Shown: positions 10,642-24,768, counted from the stretch's first letter. The stretch: DNA of 64,000 nucleotides from Caprella mutica (GCA_947561585.1 CANNZV010000329.1:186001-250000); one strand, 5' to 3'. The notes: generated by a model not told the origin, from the letters alone. Numbers and translations: made by a program.

Positions 10642-11304
10642 GTATATGCCTACCATTTATAATATATGTTAAATAATAAAATAAAAATTCTTAAGTGTTC
10701 GGAAATGAGTCTGTTCTTTAACTGGAACTAATCCCTTCATAAAATATGATATATATTGTTCAATAAATTATTAATATTTTACAGAGATTTTGAGCGGCTG
10801 TATTAGACAATATTCATCCAAATTTACATAATGGATATTATAATCATTTTCTTATCCATCAATATCATCATCAATACGACCATTAGAAAATGAATTACGG
10901 TCAGTGACTCCATCCTAGTTGGTAATAAAATTAATGTTTTTACGAATAATTTAATTATTATCTAATATTATGTAATAATAATATTATCTAATACCCTTAA
11001 ATATATATTCAAAAAAGTTTATCTAAGCAGTATTATAATTGAATGTAAATTTTCCACGTATTGTATAAACCTTTTCGAGAATTGGAGTTTTTAAAATTGA
11101 TTTATAGTAAAATTAATATAGGTTGTACCTATGTGATGTGCCAAAAAAAGTTATGTTTCATTCGTCTAATATTTTTCAAATATAGTAAAGACCGCATAAG
11201 GTTTTTGAGATATTGTCTGTACAGCATAAGTTTCTATCGATACAGGCTGCAAGCATAATGTTTTTGCAAATAATGCATTTAAGGATAACTCTTCTCTGAT
11301 TGCT

Positions 11305-11382
11305 CGGCAAGGAGGAGGAGCCAACAGGAGGTGGAGCATTAAATCATTAGTACTCCACCCCCTGTTGGCTCTTTTTCCTTGC
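11305..11382. repeat. Short hairpin / mini inverted repeat
   Basis: Arms of about 30 bp: GCAAGGAGGAGGAGCCAACA... and its near-complement ...TGTTGGCTCTTTTTCCTTGC, with a loop of about 17 bp. It is GC-rich for this region. It could be a tiny MITE or a fortuitous stem-loop; there is no evidence for a miRNA gene. Confidence 0.7.
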
Positions 11383-11640
11383 AAACAGTACTGAATTGAA
11401 TTAATTTACAGTTTAAAAATAAGAACTTTTAAGCTCTCTACATAGAGGGCTATAATGGTTAGTTTGTTGTGTCCATTAGCTAGTTTGTTGTACTGCAAAC
11501 TTCATGATTGTTTAATGACCTGGCAATGAGATTTGGCGGGGTTAGAGGGGAGGGGCTGTCATCATGCCCCCTGAAACATTCAATGGTCAATCATCATAGT
11601 TAGCAGCCTCAAGAAAGTTATCCTAACAATATTTTTATAA

Positions 11641-11946
11641 CTATATTATTAATAGTACCCTTATAATTTCTAACCTTAGAGGTGCCACCACCCGTACTAT
11701 CCATTGGTAAATTCTTACCAAAACACCTTTTGAGGAAATATAAAATAAATAACCTAACCGTTCATTCCTTAATAGTGCGTAAAAGTTGTGAATTATGTCC
11801 CCATTCAAAATCTTTCCACCAAAGAAGAGGGAAGTTATTTTCTTTTCCCTCAGAGAACATTCTGCAAAGAGATTGGGAATAAGATAAACAGTTTCCTTTG
11901 CGCCATTGTAATCACACCTAAATAAACCGACAGAAAATGCGATCAT
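11641..11946 (-). CDS. Unrecognised 101-codon open frame
   Basis: An ATG-initiated frame with a reasonable start context (GCGAAATGA). It is preceded on its own strand by about 110 bp that are C/A-rich and unlike the surrounding AT-rich DNA, as in some 5' UTRs. I recognise no domain in the translation (it contains GLFRCDYNGAKETVYLIPNL). An AAG/GTTAGA sequence near its end could be a splice donor, which would make it a first exon. It may equally be chance. There is no supporting downstream exon. Confidence 0.2.
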   Translation of the reverse strand: MIAFSVGLFRCDYNGAKETVYLIPNLFAECSLREKKITSLFFGGKILNGDIIHNFYALLRNERLGYLFYISSKGVLVRIYQWIVRVVAPLRLEIIRVLLII

Positions 11947-13661
11947 TTCGCTCGTGTGGAATTGTTCGGGTGTTTTGTGGTGGATTTGTGTTTGTTGTTT
12001 GGTTTGGTAGTTTGTTTAGTTGATTGCGTGTAAATGAGCCGTGAAATTTGTGCCGATTTGTTTGATTGAAGTGGTACAATTTCCGGCTTAAAATAATAAT
12101 ATATTATTTATTGCTATATATGTATATTCAATTATTTATTTGATCACTTTATATGTATTCATCGATTTTTTAATTGACTACGAAAAAATATTTTGTTTAC
12201 TGATTAATTTGAATATACAAATACTGTGAACACTTTAAAGGCTCTCTCAACTCTGAATGAAAAAATCTGGAATTTCTTTAAATTTGTAGAGCTAATGTTA
12301 TATAACATATCACAGTTAACAGAAAAGAAAATGATCAAATATTCTGTTCATAATCAATACATAAAAAATATTCCAATTCCACTTTCACTATTTCTAAAAT
12401 TCAATTGAAGAACTAGACGGCATTCCAACTTATCACGTACCATCGTAAATTTAATGGTAAGTAGGTATATAGGTTCACTTTTAGGTACCTAATGTTTTTT
12501 TTTAGGGTAATGGTATTTAGATAGCGGTATAAGTATAGCCTATTATAATATGTCTAAAAGCTTTACTATAGTTTTGAATTTTTCAAGATTCAATGTTTTC
12601 TTTTTCTTCGCTTTGAACTCAGAGGCTAGAAGTAAAATCACGAGAATAACTGGAATTACATATAATAAAAATATAGAACCAAATTTGAAATGGTTGTCAG
12701 TTTTGCAATCAGTAACCTTAGCTCTAATGAATAGAATAATATAAAAAGTAAGACGACCTTTAATAATCATTTGTATAGTGTATATATGTACGTATTACTA
12801 AATCATCAATTCTAAATTATACTTTGAGAACTTGGTTATTTGGTCATCTAATTTTATGATTATTCATACAAAATCTTCTCATTCAAACTAAAATATGTTT
12901 AGATATCAATAAGAAACATAACAAAATAAACTTATTAATTACTCATACCTATGTATTACAAACTTTAATGTGAAAAATTTGTACATTGTATTAAATAAGA
13001 AATAATTTTTTTTATTCATTCTATCAGTAAGTAATACTTAGATGATAATTTACCATAATCATACATGTAAGTCACATGTAACTATAGTTACCGTTGAACC
13101 TGTGAAACCTGTTCATATCAATAAATCTGTTCGAATTGAATCCTTTATTCAAATCAGTTTCCAAACCAATCACTATATTTCCTATCATACAAATTCGAAA
13201 TTGAATTCACTTCAATAAATTGGATCGAAGAACAACAAAGGTTGGTTACATCGACGGTCGCTAACAAGGTGTTCTATTTCAGTTGCTGTGTCCTATGCAT
13301 TTTCATCTATAACATTGTCATAGGGTCATTAACGGGGACACTGAACACGCTATATGTGTCTCTGAAGATGAAAGAAAAATAAAGAAAAACATAGTGAAAA
13401 GACGGAGACTTGCTATATTCATTATGTCCATATGTAACATAAAGTTTTCCTATTATAGGACACACATCGGAAATACATTTCATATATCAATAGTTCACTA
13501 GCTGGACTGCATGTAAATTCCACGGAATTGGTCTTGGTCTAAACAACATTCTTAAACTGTCAGTCAGTCAAACAGTTTAATAAATTCATTGCTACAGTTC
13601 CATTATCCATCGAATGTTATCAACCTTTACCAAAACTAAGTTATGTTTTTGCTCCACTGTT
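11947..13661. other. AT-rich non-coding DNA
   Basis: No recognisable gene. Short open frames near 12226-12408 and 12543-12770 are AT-driven and have no visible family features. Confidence 0.5.
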
Positions 13662-13747
13662 TACCTCCACTTCTCCCACATCCACTTCCCCTGCCTCCAC
13701 TTCTCCCACCTCCACTTCTCCCACCTCCACTTCACCCACCTCCACTT
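13662..13747. repeat. 15-bp tandem array, pyrimidine-rich
   Basis: About five to six copies of CTCCCACCTCCACTT with minor variants. A similar but more diverged C/T-rich tract is at 62690-62762, and a purine-rich counterpart at 42390-42480. Confidence 0.9.
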
Positions 13748-16700
13748 ACAAACCATTCAAAAACATAGAGATATAAACAAATAATTATCATTTAATTACG
13801 TTAAATAATGTATTAGAATCTGAAAATTAATCTAGTTGATTAATATATTTCTCTACTTCGAAGGATAGTACAATGTTATAAAGTTTATTTATAGAACTTT
13901 TCTCCCTATATAATACAGTAGAGGCTGGTGCAGTGAACAATAAATCATACGGTAGACATTAATTATCTCCTTCTAATTATATCACATCAGAGGGCAACAT
14001 AATCATAATGAAATGACAGCTTTTATGTTTACATAAATATTACCCCTCGTGTTTTGTTTTAAAATGAGTTATGTATATTGTATAATGTATATATTAAATA
14101 TATTATAATATAGTGTTCTAAAGGTGTTCTGCCCGAAGTGTTTAAAATATTTATATATATTCTTATATATTAACTGTAAGTTATAATCAATTACACATAC
14201 CGATATTTTATTATAATCTATCAATCATGCATTTATAATTTAAACGACGTCTACCACCATTCAATGTAATCATATTACCAGAATCAAAGTTATCATTAAT
14301 GAATACATTTCGAATAAAAGAGGAATAATATAATATGCATACCAAACGGTTTTTATTAAAAAGCTCACTTCCTATTATAACATTCTAAACTCAAATAAAG
14401 TCTAAAAGTGAAATGTTTAAAAACCACTGCAAAGCCCTCTGCCGACACCTTATTTCTGGATGGTTAGGCAAAATATGAGACAGCCGAACTACTTTGTTTC
14501 CTCACTAACATTTCTAAGCTAAGAGGTGACTTCAGCTTCAGACGATCTCTACTTCCTTCCTCTACCACTTCTCCAGTCAAAATAACACACACAATATTGT
14601 CCGTCTCATTTGTTTGATATCATATACAGTCTTTGCATGAATTTTTCTTCTATCTCGAATAATCTGACAGTCTAATAATTGCCTTGCAGCAACTCGCATT
14701 GTCTCGTGAAATTTGGAATTTGTCTAGAGTTATTTACAAAGTTACTGAGGCATTACGGGGATCTCGTTTACGTAAGTACAAATTATTGCTATGACCCACT
14801 CACAACAGAACTATAATGCATTTCTTTTTTGGGACATGGGACTGTGTGCAGTGATGGGAATATTTTATTTAACATTCTTTCGAGTGATCTTCTTTGCTTA
14901 TTCACAACTTATTTCTGGAACTTATCTCACAAATTAATTCTCCCATTTCTAAAACTTATGAATATCCTGGCCGTAAAAACTATTAATTTCTTACTTGAAA
15001 AAAGAGAGTGGGTGATTTAATTTAAATAACTAGTCTACGACATGAATAGTTTTAAGAAGATCCGGTATTAAAATTTATATAAATAAACTTGAAAAAAGTA
15101 TATAATAAAACATTTATCCCTGTGGAGTGTCACCTCCTGAATACAAGGCGCCAAACTGTTCAATTTTTATATTACATTTACATGTAATCCTTTTAGTTTA
15201 ATATTTGTCCACTATATTATTTTATAGAATTTTAGACATTACGTCCCACATAGAAGTACACTTGATTTAAAAAAAATGTTAAGCCATCAGAAATATACCC
15301 TTATGTAGTATATAGTCCGTATTTGTAATGCAAGTTTTTTTATATTATTTATTCATTATTACTAGAATTTGCAAGTATACATAGCAAAGAATAAACAATA
15401 TAAAAATCTTATATTAAATATAGGAACTGCAAAATAAATATATATCTGTTTATAGCTATCTTATTAGATTTTATAACCGAGGGTGCTTTGTTTTTGGGGG
15501 ACAAATCGTATACTATCACTGGTGTCATATTATTTAGCATTTGAAAACTAAATAATTTCTTCGAGTGTGAGAATACTTTGCAACTTAAGCACAACAACAT
15601 CAATTATTATATTTTATCGCGAAAGTTCAGAGCTTCTTCCCTGATCATTAATAGTGTTATTTAATAGCATGGTGTCAGTATGAAGAGAAACCATTAATTT
15701 AAATCGCAATAAATCACTGCTGAAAAAATGGCCATCAAATATCGACAGAGGTTCTATTGTGAGTGGAGTAAGGCCTCGGGAGGAGTAAGGCCTCGGGAGG
15801 AGCAAGAGCAACAATGAAGGCATTGTTGAGGAGATATTAGAGATCTGGCTGAGAAGATTTATCATTTTAAAATGATAATTGTATGATTAATGCCATAAAT
15901 AAATGTATAATGAATTTTTAGGTCGTTAATTGAATGATTTAATGGCATGTAATTTTATATCTTCTAGAGGAAAACCCGACAATGATTACCAGGACAATTT
16001 GGTATCTTCTTATCCATATGCAGCGTAAAAAAGTGTATATTGAAATAGAAACTATTATATGTATATCTGATGAATCATTTACATAAAATCATAAATTATA
16101 AAAAGTGCGTAAATAAATAGTAGCTACATAACATCAAACATTATAATAAGTGAGCTTATCTACAATTATCATAATTGTTTTTTAGTGCAATTTGTGGCCA
16201 CGATTATAACAATTTCTTCTAAAATATAAGAGTTAAATAAAGCTTGAGGATTCGATTAAAGTTTTATCTCTGTACTATTGATTTCAACAGAGAATGTGAT
16301 TGTAAAACACCATGTCATGAGTAATATATGTTATAGTGGAGAGATTCATTCATTTACTTTATTCGCCATCGAATGAAGTATTTCAATAATGGTATTAAAT
16401 AAATCATTTCAGAGTGAGATATTGGGCACCAGATATATTCTTATACAGAAATCAATCACTTTAATGATATGTGATAAATAATAGTTATTCATTGGCGATG
16501 ACTGCTGCCATTGATTATTGGGACTGTTTCAGCCCAATTTGCTTTACTTACTAATTGACGAATATAAAATAAACAGAGCAAATATTAGAGAATAAAAAAA
16601 GTTATGTATTAAAAGTAATTATTTCGATATACAAAAGAAATGATTAAGTTATTAAGTGTTACTCACTTATTTATTATACAATTGAATACAATTATGAAAT

Positions 16701-17269
16701 AATAAATAATAGTTCTTTTCGGAAATTACATTTCAAATCCCTTTTTTATGAATTGACTATATTGATTTTTTCCTGGTTTGATTATATATATTTATGGTAT
16801 ATTGTATATCTGACATGGAAAAGTACTAATTTAAATATAGTTAACTGATAAATAGTTATTTTAATGAGAGTAATTTTAAGACGTTCCCATTATTTTGAAT
16901 TGGTCCCAAAGCACCATTTGTGAAACATTTTTTGAAACATCACATAGGTCTCTAAAGTTTATAGAAGTAGAAATAATTAAAAATTTACTAAATAAAATAT
17001 AAGGTTTTTTAAAATTATGTTATTTATGATATGTTGTTAAGGACATTAACAATTTTGACCTACAACTAAGAAAGTTTTGTCCTAATACCAGCGTTTGAAG
17101 ATGAATATGTCTATATGGATATAACTCGAAAACTCATATTTTTGAGTTATGACGATTTTGTCGCAAAGGAGCGAATAATTTGTGCCCGCCTTTCTTATCG
17201 CTATATTATATTGATTAAATGAATAATTGTAAGAAAGGCCTAAACTATAACAGAGCATTTAAATGATGT
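13748..17269. other. AT-rich non-coding DNA
   Basis: No gene recognised over 3.5 kb. The only local structure noted is a 17-bp duplication (GAGTAAGGCCTCGGGAG, twice) at 15766-15799. Confidence 0.5.
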
Positions 17270-17371
17270 GCATCCAAGTCATTGATTTATAGTGTCTACT
17301 TCACACAATATATTATCTAGTGTGAGGTAGTCAGAGGCTCTTTGACATAATAAATCAATGACTTGCATGGG
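17270..17371. repeat. Short inverted-repeat element
   Basis: Terminal arms CCATGCAAGTCATTGATTTA-like (17271-17290 and 17352-17370, inverted), with a second inner inverted pair CTACTTCACAC / GTGTGAGGTAG (17297-17330). This is the layout of a small MITE. No certain target duplication. Confidence 0.65.
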
Positions 17372-17518
17372 TACAATTTGAGTGGTCTGTTGTGAGTTTC
17401 GGCATTTCATGCAATTATGTAATCAATCAATATAATAGTGATAAGAAAAACGGTGTCATAATAGAGATGGCAGTAATGTACCGTAATCTTTATTTTGTTG
17501 ACATTCTCAGATTACCTA

Positions 17519-17660
17519 TTATATCATTTAGGAAAAGCAGATCATTTAGGAACAATAGATCATTTAGGAACAATAGATCATTTAGGAACAGCAGGACAAT
17601 TTGAAAAACAGGACATTTAGAATCTACAGGACATGTAAGAGAAACAGGACTTTAACATAG
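17519..17660. repeat. 18-bp tandem array
   Basis: About eight units of an 18-bp repeat, ATCATTTAGGAACAATAG, drifting to GGACATTTAGAATCTACA at the right side. It resembles the arms of the foldback elements, but I find no inverted partner in the window. An open frame across it is a repeat artefact. Confidence 0.85.
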
Positions 17661-18164
17661 GAGCAACTGTATACGAATAATCAAAATTATTTTTGTTATC
17701 ATTGTAATTATCTCTCACGAAATTTGAATTTATGGTTACAATAAATGACTCTATAATTTTTTCTTCAAACTGAAGTATTTATATTTTATACTCACATTAA
17801 TTAATAGAAAACAAATTCAATCTCAAGAAACAGATAACATATGGATATGATCTTTGATTTCAATTAAAATCCGCTGCATGAAACATTCTGTGTACAGACA
17901 TCATCTCGAATATCCCCATCTCTTTTCATTTGAATTCAATTCGTAGACTTTGATGAAAACATCTAACGTCTTACTATCCACCCACTGATAACATTAATTC
18001 GGTCCTGAGAATTACATTTCCATAGCAATTTCTTAATTAAGTAAGTCACTACCTTGATCACCTGATATGCGCAGATAGTTACGACTGGTGAATCTAAATA
18101 ATTTATATGAGCTAATGTAACTTGGTAGAGAATAAAAAAGTATACAAAACTATCAATGTAAAGA

Positions 18165-18256
18165 ATTATTTTCCCTAAGAACAAAATTTTCCCTGTAAGC
18201 AAAATTTTACCTAAAAAACAAAATTTTCCTTGTAAGCAAAATTTTCCCTGAAACAG
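18165..18256. repeat. 18-bp tandem array
   Basis: About five units of CAAAATTTTCCCTGTAAG. An open frame on the minus strand across it (GKFCLQGKFC repeats) is a by-product of the period being divisible by three. Confidence 0.88.
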
Positions 18257-18633
18257 TGAATAAAATATCAATGAAATACCGATAATTCAACTAGAAATGT
18301 AACTAACATTAACTTTGCTTCTGTTTAACAGATCTAGAAATCTAAATGACATTTCTTTATAAATTCTAATGTTTAGAATAGTTCGTAAACTAGTTAATTT
18401 GAAGTCTCTTGACAGTTTCTTACTATTTAGGCATAAATTTAACTTAACTTTAACTAAGTTTACTTAGAAAATAATGATGTTTTTTTTATTCTTCTCATAA
18501 CTAAAAAAATATAATTATAACTAGGTTGCCTTTCAAGGAGTTAAGCTTACCGGGTCATATTGTTTCCCATCTCAACGTCTACCTATGTATTTGCTACAAG
18601 ACGTTAAAATATCAAATTTTTCAAGTCTAAATG

Positions 18634-18753
18634 TAAGGGAGCATTTGGATTTTAATAAATATCAAAATTATCATGTGCATAAAAATTACGATTCACAGAA
18701 TTTCGGTCTTTTTGGTAAATATCAAAAAGACGGACAAAATGCTCTCACTTTTT
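18634..18753. repeat. Weak inverted-repeat element
   Basis: Arms GTAAGGGAGCATTT and, inverted, AAAGTGAGAGCATTTT about 100 bp apart, plus an inner GTCTTTTTG / CAAAAAGAC hairpin. Possibly a decayed MITE. Confidence 0.4.
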
Positions 18754-18759
18754 AATACT

Positions 18760-20595
18760 TAAAAATTCTTTTTTAAATATTTATGTATACCTAAAATTTA
18801 ATGAAAATGGTAAGATATGTTGAAGAAAAAAAAGTATATTTCTGTTCCTTTTGTATGCATGTCACATCAATGTAATTTGTATTTATAACTAAATGACAAA
18901 TATGGTGAAGAATATATCTATTCAATTGTGATTAAATGGTATAAGTGGTACTGTGGTATATAGAATCTTTACTCAATCTGACTGAGGGAAATTTTAAAAC
19001 TGTAGATGAGTACACCGAGGTGAAGGTCTCCGCGAGACTTCATCAAGGCAAGAATTTTTGAGAAAAAAATTCCACCGAATTCATTTATCCAATTAATTAT
19101 TTTATTCAAAACGATGCAAATCAGCACCTGATGTGAAAACAGAATATGCACTAAAATATAATTCTGTTCGACAGTTTTACGAAAAAGGTACTATGTTTTT
19201 TCTTAGTAGTCAATCTAAGAGTGATATAAAAATACTTAAAAATTATATGAACAAATTACTATATTGTTACCTTAACAATGTAATAAACAGTTTTTAACAT
19301 TTTATTTCACTAAAAGAGTAGTCCATTTGTAAATAAAGAGAAGTCTTAGCTATATAGTAAAGATTTTGATATTTATACAGGTATATAATGGTTATATAGG
19401 AACAATACAGAGAGCTCCCACACATTGTAGATTTTTATGAAAACTCAATTAACTCTTATGCTATTTTTTGTGTTCCAGATTTAATTGGATAGGGATGTAA
19501 AATTTAATTTTTATTAAAAGATAATTGAAACATGTGTCAATGCAGAGGGTGATCAATTTGAACATCTGTTTTGATTATTACCATTGATATTGATATTTGT
19601 GCGTGTTTTTAATAGAACCTACATCACGTGCGCTTTCTGGCAAACTCTGTATAAATTTTATTCGCTGTCGTCCGATCTACAGTAATAATGAATCCATCGT
19701 TACCGCAGACATCGATGGGTAGCGCAACACACTGAGGAACAAGAAAACACAATAGAGTTTACCCCAGAAAGCAAAATCGGACCGCTAACCTAACCATAAA
19801 TAATTATTTCAGGTTGCGATTGATCACCAGAATTAGTATTGTGAATGTTGCAAAAATTTATCAATTACTATATTAATGTAGTTTTTGATTTAAAATATAA
19901 TCTTCATGAATAAAATTATATTGATATTATTAAATGCAAGTATTTTACCGACGATATGTTATATAGAAAATTTTCGCTTTCTATTTTACAAGATTCTGAA
20001 TTATATAATATAAATATCATTAATATGGAAAAATAATATTACCGATATTATTATGTAGTAATTTTATATTAATTTTTCCCATGTATGATGTTATAAATGG
20101 TTGAGAAAGCCTATATTTACTAGGGATAATATTCAAGAGACAGCCACGGAAATTACATTCATTTATAACAAGGGACACATGCATTATTTAGTCTTATAGC
20201 TGCACTTTACGAAATATCTAGAGTCAAGTGCTTCAGAACTGGACCGTATTTGAAAGCATATCATTACATGGATTAACTATTTCTTTCGATTAGCTCAGAA
20301 ACATATGTTTGAATAGATGGTGTAGAAACAGTCTGACAGATTTATTTATATGTAGAAGCACAGAGAGCCTAAAGGGCCTATCAAAATTGGTGAATTGATG
20401 TTATCCCTGTAATAAATCATTATATAATATCTTAATTCGATTTAAATCACTCCTCAATAGAACAAGATGGTTAATAAGAATTGTTATCATGAAGATATAT
20501 ACTCCATACGGTAATACATTATACAATATTATCATCAGATTCGAATTTATTGACCACAATAGTCAATATAGAAGATTAAAAATTAAGAATCTAAA
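18760..20595. other. AT-rich non-coding DNA
   Basis: No gene recognised. A less AT-rich patch at about 19615-19800 holds a loose inverted pair (GCTTTCTGG...AACTCT near 19630 and 19760) without clear boundaries. Confidence 0.45.
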
Positions 20596-20691
20596 TTAAC
20601 CCGTACACGGCTGCTTAAACTTAACTTTGCTGATGTGCCACATCTACAGATTGCTGTCCCAAAATTTGGCCACCCTCCATGTACGAGTTAA
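20596..20691. mobile_element. Mini inverted-repeat element with TTAA ends (96 bp)
   Basis: Outer sequences TTAACCCGTACACGG and, inverted, TTAACTCGTACATGG. TTAA at both extremities could be the target duplication. Too short to assign. Confidence 0.6.
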
Positions 20692-23600
20692 GAAGAGATA
20701 GAACACAGAATATTTATTCCTTCTTTCAGTTCATCCGTGGATAAGAAAAAGAATACAACTCTATTTCAGATTTATCATTTTCAGTAACTCAATTAACATT
20801 CCCTAAGGTAGTTTGAGATCTAGGCCGAAAATACCTTCGTGAAATTGAGTACTGACTAATGAAGGAAAAGGATATGACTTCCTAGTCAAAGGATTGGATG
20901 AATAAGCCACAGAGACAATAATTAAAGACATTATCCAGCCTCCATACTCCCTTGAGACCTAATTCAGAAGGATGTTCCAAGAATATGTTTGAATACAGTC
21001 AGTTTATAACGAATATTTCAAAACAAAATATATATATAGTGAATCACAATAACTTTTGAATTTTGACAATCTTATAACCAGTCCATTAATATATACAATT
21101 CAAATTTTAAAGTGTAATATTAAAATGCAACAACAATTCTCAACTAAATATGTTTTTTCTAAGAATCACACAAAAATCACACTTTTTCTTTTAATTTTTT
21201 TTTATTTAGAATTTAACTAATATTATTCATTATTTCATAAAGTGACAAATTCAAATCAAAGTGATTTATTTTAATTTAATACACTGAAAAATATATCTAA
21301 ATATTTGTACATTCCACACGTCAGATTCTTGTGAATAAATGTTACACATATTACTCTCTCATCATTAGAACTAACGAAAAGTTAAAGTTTCAGTACCTCT
21401 TTCTTTTTTAAATTTACTTTTCTTTGTCGAGAAGTTCCAGAAGAATCTTAATCAGGAATGTGACCGAAAAAAACTCCAAGATGTCGCTCTTTTGTTTTCA
21501 GTTTATCATTCGCTGTTAAATTAAAGAATTCGATAGATTCTACTGGTTGAACAAGCCTCAAACTGTTCACAACAGTATGTTAACTCTATTTCTATATCGC
21601 GAATAATCTTAGAGTTCAAACTATTATCGATGCGTTTAATTTGAGTTTATTGTATTAAACTTTATCAATAAATGTATGCTCCTCTTGATTTGAAATTGAG
21701 TTTCTCACTCCAGATTTTCTTACAAATTCTCTTTGATGAAAAGCGAGAGAACATCTTTGAAGATATCTTCTCACAGATCAATTTGATGAATTAAATAGAA
21801 GTTATAGATTGAGAAACTGATTAGATGTCATCCTTCCACTTGCTCCTAGATCACTGGTAAAGAAAATGTACAGAAGAACTTAATTTTCGGACACCCACAG
21901 TGCTCGGACAGTTGGTGTTAAGGTCATGAACCGAACATTCACTTCCCGAGTACTGTAATGGACGCACTTCTAATAATCACAGATAGTTTATATTATTTAA
22001 TCTAATATTAAACATATTAATGAAATAAAAAGTAATATTGTCAATTTTGAAGATATCAAGTTGTTAATAAATATTAAAGGAAGGACACGTGTCTTTATAT
22101 TGTTATTAATTAAAATAAAAGTTACGACATGTTTGACATATACGGGAAAATAAACGATCTGTCATTTTTAAATTAAATGGATAAACTTACCTCGTACAAT
22201 CCACTAATAAATAAAAGAGGAAAATGGAGAGATGGCAGTAAATGAATTGTTCAGACTTTAATTTACTATCCATAATATATATATACCCTTCATTTATTTA
22301 TTAATATATGTTAATACAATATTGTAAAAAAAATAGTAAAAAAATATAAACAACCATTGAAATTATTACATCAATGAAAGCGTGATTTTTCTAATAAAAT
22401 TCTATCTCAGAAATGATCAAATATACTATACAAATGAAATTTAATTTAAGAAAATAAATAATATTAAAAATATTAAACTCTCACAGAAAAAAAGGAATGG
22501 TACTAAAAGCGAAGTGGAATTAATTCATTAATTGATTGGTATTCTGAAACGGAAGCTTCTTTATAATTATACGAAGTGTTATTACACTGCAGAGGTGAAA
22601 AATAAATTACGCCGCTGACGTCAGTTCTTATAAAACTGAGAAGTATGAAACCGACAGTTTTTGCGGACACATTTTCAGCCTAATGGGCCAGAAGTAAAGT
22701 GTTGGAGAAACTTAAACTATATTCAGCTAAAAAAATTATTAACTCAAAATTTAAACATCCAATCCACGTGATATTTACCACGATCGTTGTTTTTCCTACA
22801 ACAAGTTGTTTTTACCAATTAATGAAATGTAAATTGTTACTAGAATTGATCAATCACTCTCGATATTGATTTATCATCAGAAAAATAATTATTCATGCGT
22901 GAGCGTTGCTAGTAATTAGATTTTATATTATTTTCTGTGGTGCTCTTGAAATTATAATAGTATTCTGTTGATTGAAAATCAGCAATTACGAAAGATCTAA
23001 ATACAATATTGTGGTGATATACTTAGTGTATGTAAAAAAAAATTGTAGTTAAATGTACAATACATAAGAATCAGAAATTTATGATATATATAATTAACGT
23101 TAACTCTGTATGGATTAAAATTTACAAGAGCCAAAAATGTGTTAAATATTTTCATAATTTATGATAAATTCGGCAATTTTGATTCTCACAGAAATGTATT
23201 TCATATCTATTCGACTAACCTGAAATATATGAATTAAAAACGTTATACAAACTTTTAAAACAGTTAAAAAATGAATAATGTATAAATTATTAGTAAAGCA
23301 TGTGATAGCTAACGAAATAAATAAATTTGAATTTTATACTAAATGTCCAAGTCAGATCTAGCACCGAAAGAAACTTGAAATACGAGCAGCTTTTTATGAC
23401 TTTCTTTTTGTTGTTTTAAAGACTTGCAACATATCAAATGCAGTATAAGAAGGACTTTATCAAAAGGTCAGTTGTCTTATAATCCTTATCATGGTAATAT
23501 ACTACAGATATATTTTCGAGAGTCAAACCTTGGCATCCACCCAAGCAATTAACTCGTGTCAACTAAACTTCATAAGTTATTTTATTTTAACAAAATCGAA

Positions 23601-24579
23601 CTTTGGCAGAGTGTATCAATCTGAGTTGTCAAATTGATGTTATAATTTAATTTCAAAGAAATAGGAAGAACTGAGAAATATTATGGATAGTAATAAAGTC
23701 TTCTAAAGAATTAACAAATAATCATAGAAGAGAACAGTGTATGAGAATCACAAATTATAAACTATAAATAAAATATTACCATTAATATTGACTAATATCA
23801 GAATCAATAACTGTCCATCAACAACCATCGTGATTGAAAAGTCCATATCTTTGAAATATTTAACAATTCATAAGTTTTATATAGATACTTTATATTTTCT
23901 TTTCAAAAATCCGAGATCATCAGTTAATGTTCTTCACAATCTATACATAAGAATATATCTATTTGTACAATATGCTATCTAATTAACCCCATGGTATATG
24001 TTAAAATAATCAATATTAGTTAATAACCTACCATATAATTAAGCATTAACGGTCTTGTTACCTCACGAACTCTAGCAACAAATCATAAATAACATTTATA
24101 GCATCTACTGACTTTCATTAGAAGCCACAATAAAAATTGTATTAAATGTTTTACATTCTATGAATAGGTCCTAACTAAATTAGTCACTTCACGAATTCAA
24201 AATAGGTTCTTTCTATCCTTTATTAATACCATCTTTAGTTTCGTATATATGATCCTATTTTTATAAATATCATCAATTGGATTTAATTTCTAAATGAAAA
24301 TATTTATATATGTTCTTTTTTCTCAATCACTTTCTCCCTCTCGAGTTATTTATTTTCCATTTAAAATAGACTATTGTTTTTTTTAATCGAATTTCCATCC
24401 ATCTGTCCTTATATGTATATACAATTTTATATTATTTTTTCTTTGATTATTTTCATGCTGCAAGTATTTATTTAATTACTTTATGCTGATGACTGTGCTG
24501 TTAGGACTCGTGTGAAATTATATGAACAGTATACTTTAATATAATTGATCACTTTCTGGCTATCTAGAGCATGTGTTAA
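20692..24579. other. AT-rich non-coding DNA with one interspersed repeat copy
   Basis: No gene recognised. The only dispersed repeat noted is at 21418-21510 (listed separately). Confidence 0.5.
21418..21510 (+). repeat. Interspersed repeat, copy 1
   Basis: Shares ATCAGGAATGTGACCGA, CTCCAAGATGTC and CTCTTTTGTTT, with matching spacing, with the opposite strand of 50463-50556. Confidence 0.75.
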
Positions 24580-24765
24580 GTCCATTCTATACCTACTATC
24601 AGATAAAACGCCGCGTTTACGTCTTTTCAATTAATGACGGTTAAATGAATGGAAGGAAAAAATGCAGTCTTCTACCGCCTTGCATTTATTCAACCGTGAT
24701 GAATTGAAGAGGCGTAAGTTGGGCGGTGAAAACGCGGCGTTTAATCTACTTGTATAGATTGGGCC
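24580..24765. mobile_element. Harbinger-like foldback MITE, copy 1
   Basis: A 186-bp palindromic element flanked by TAA on both sides (24577-24579 and 24766-24768). Termini GTCCATTCTATAC and, inverted, GGCCCAATCTATAC; inner arms share AAACGCCGCGTTT and TTCAATT. Three-bp TWA-type duplications are typical of PIF/Harbinger. A related copy is at 39254-39439. Confidence 0.78.
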
Positions 24766-24768
24766 TAA

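Noticed and set aside
19780..19802. CTAACCTAACC resembling insect telomere repeat
   Set aside because: Only two partial units and not an array of TTAGG; chance match.
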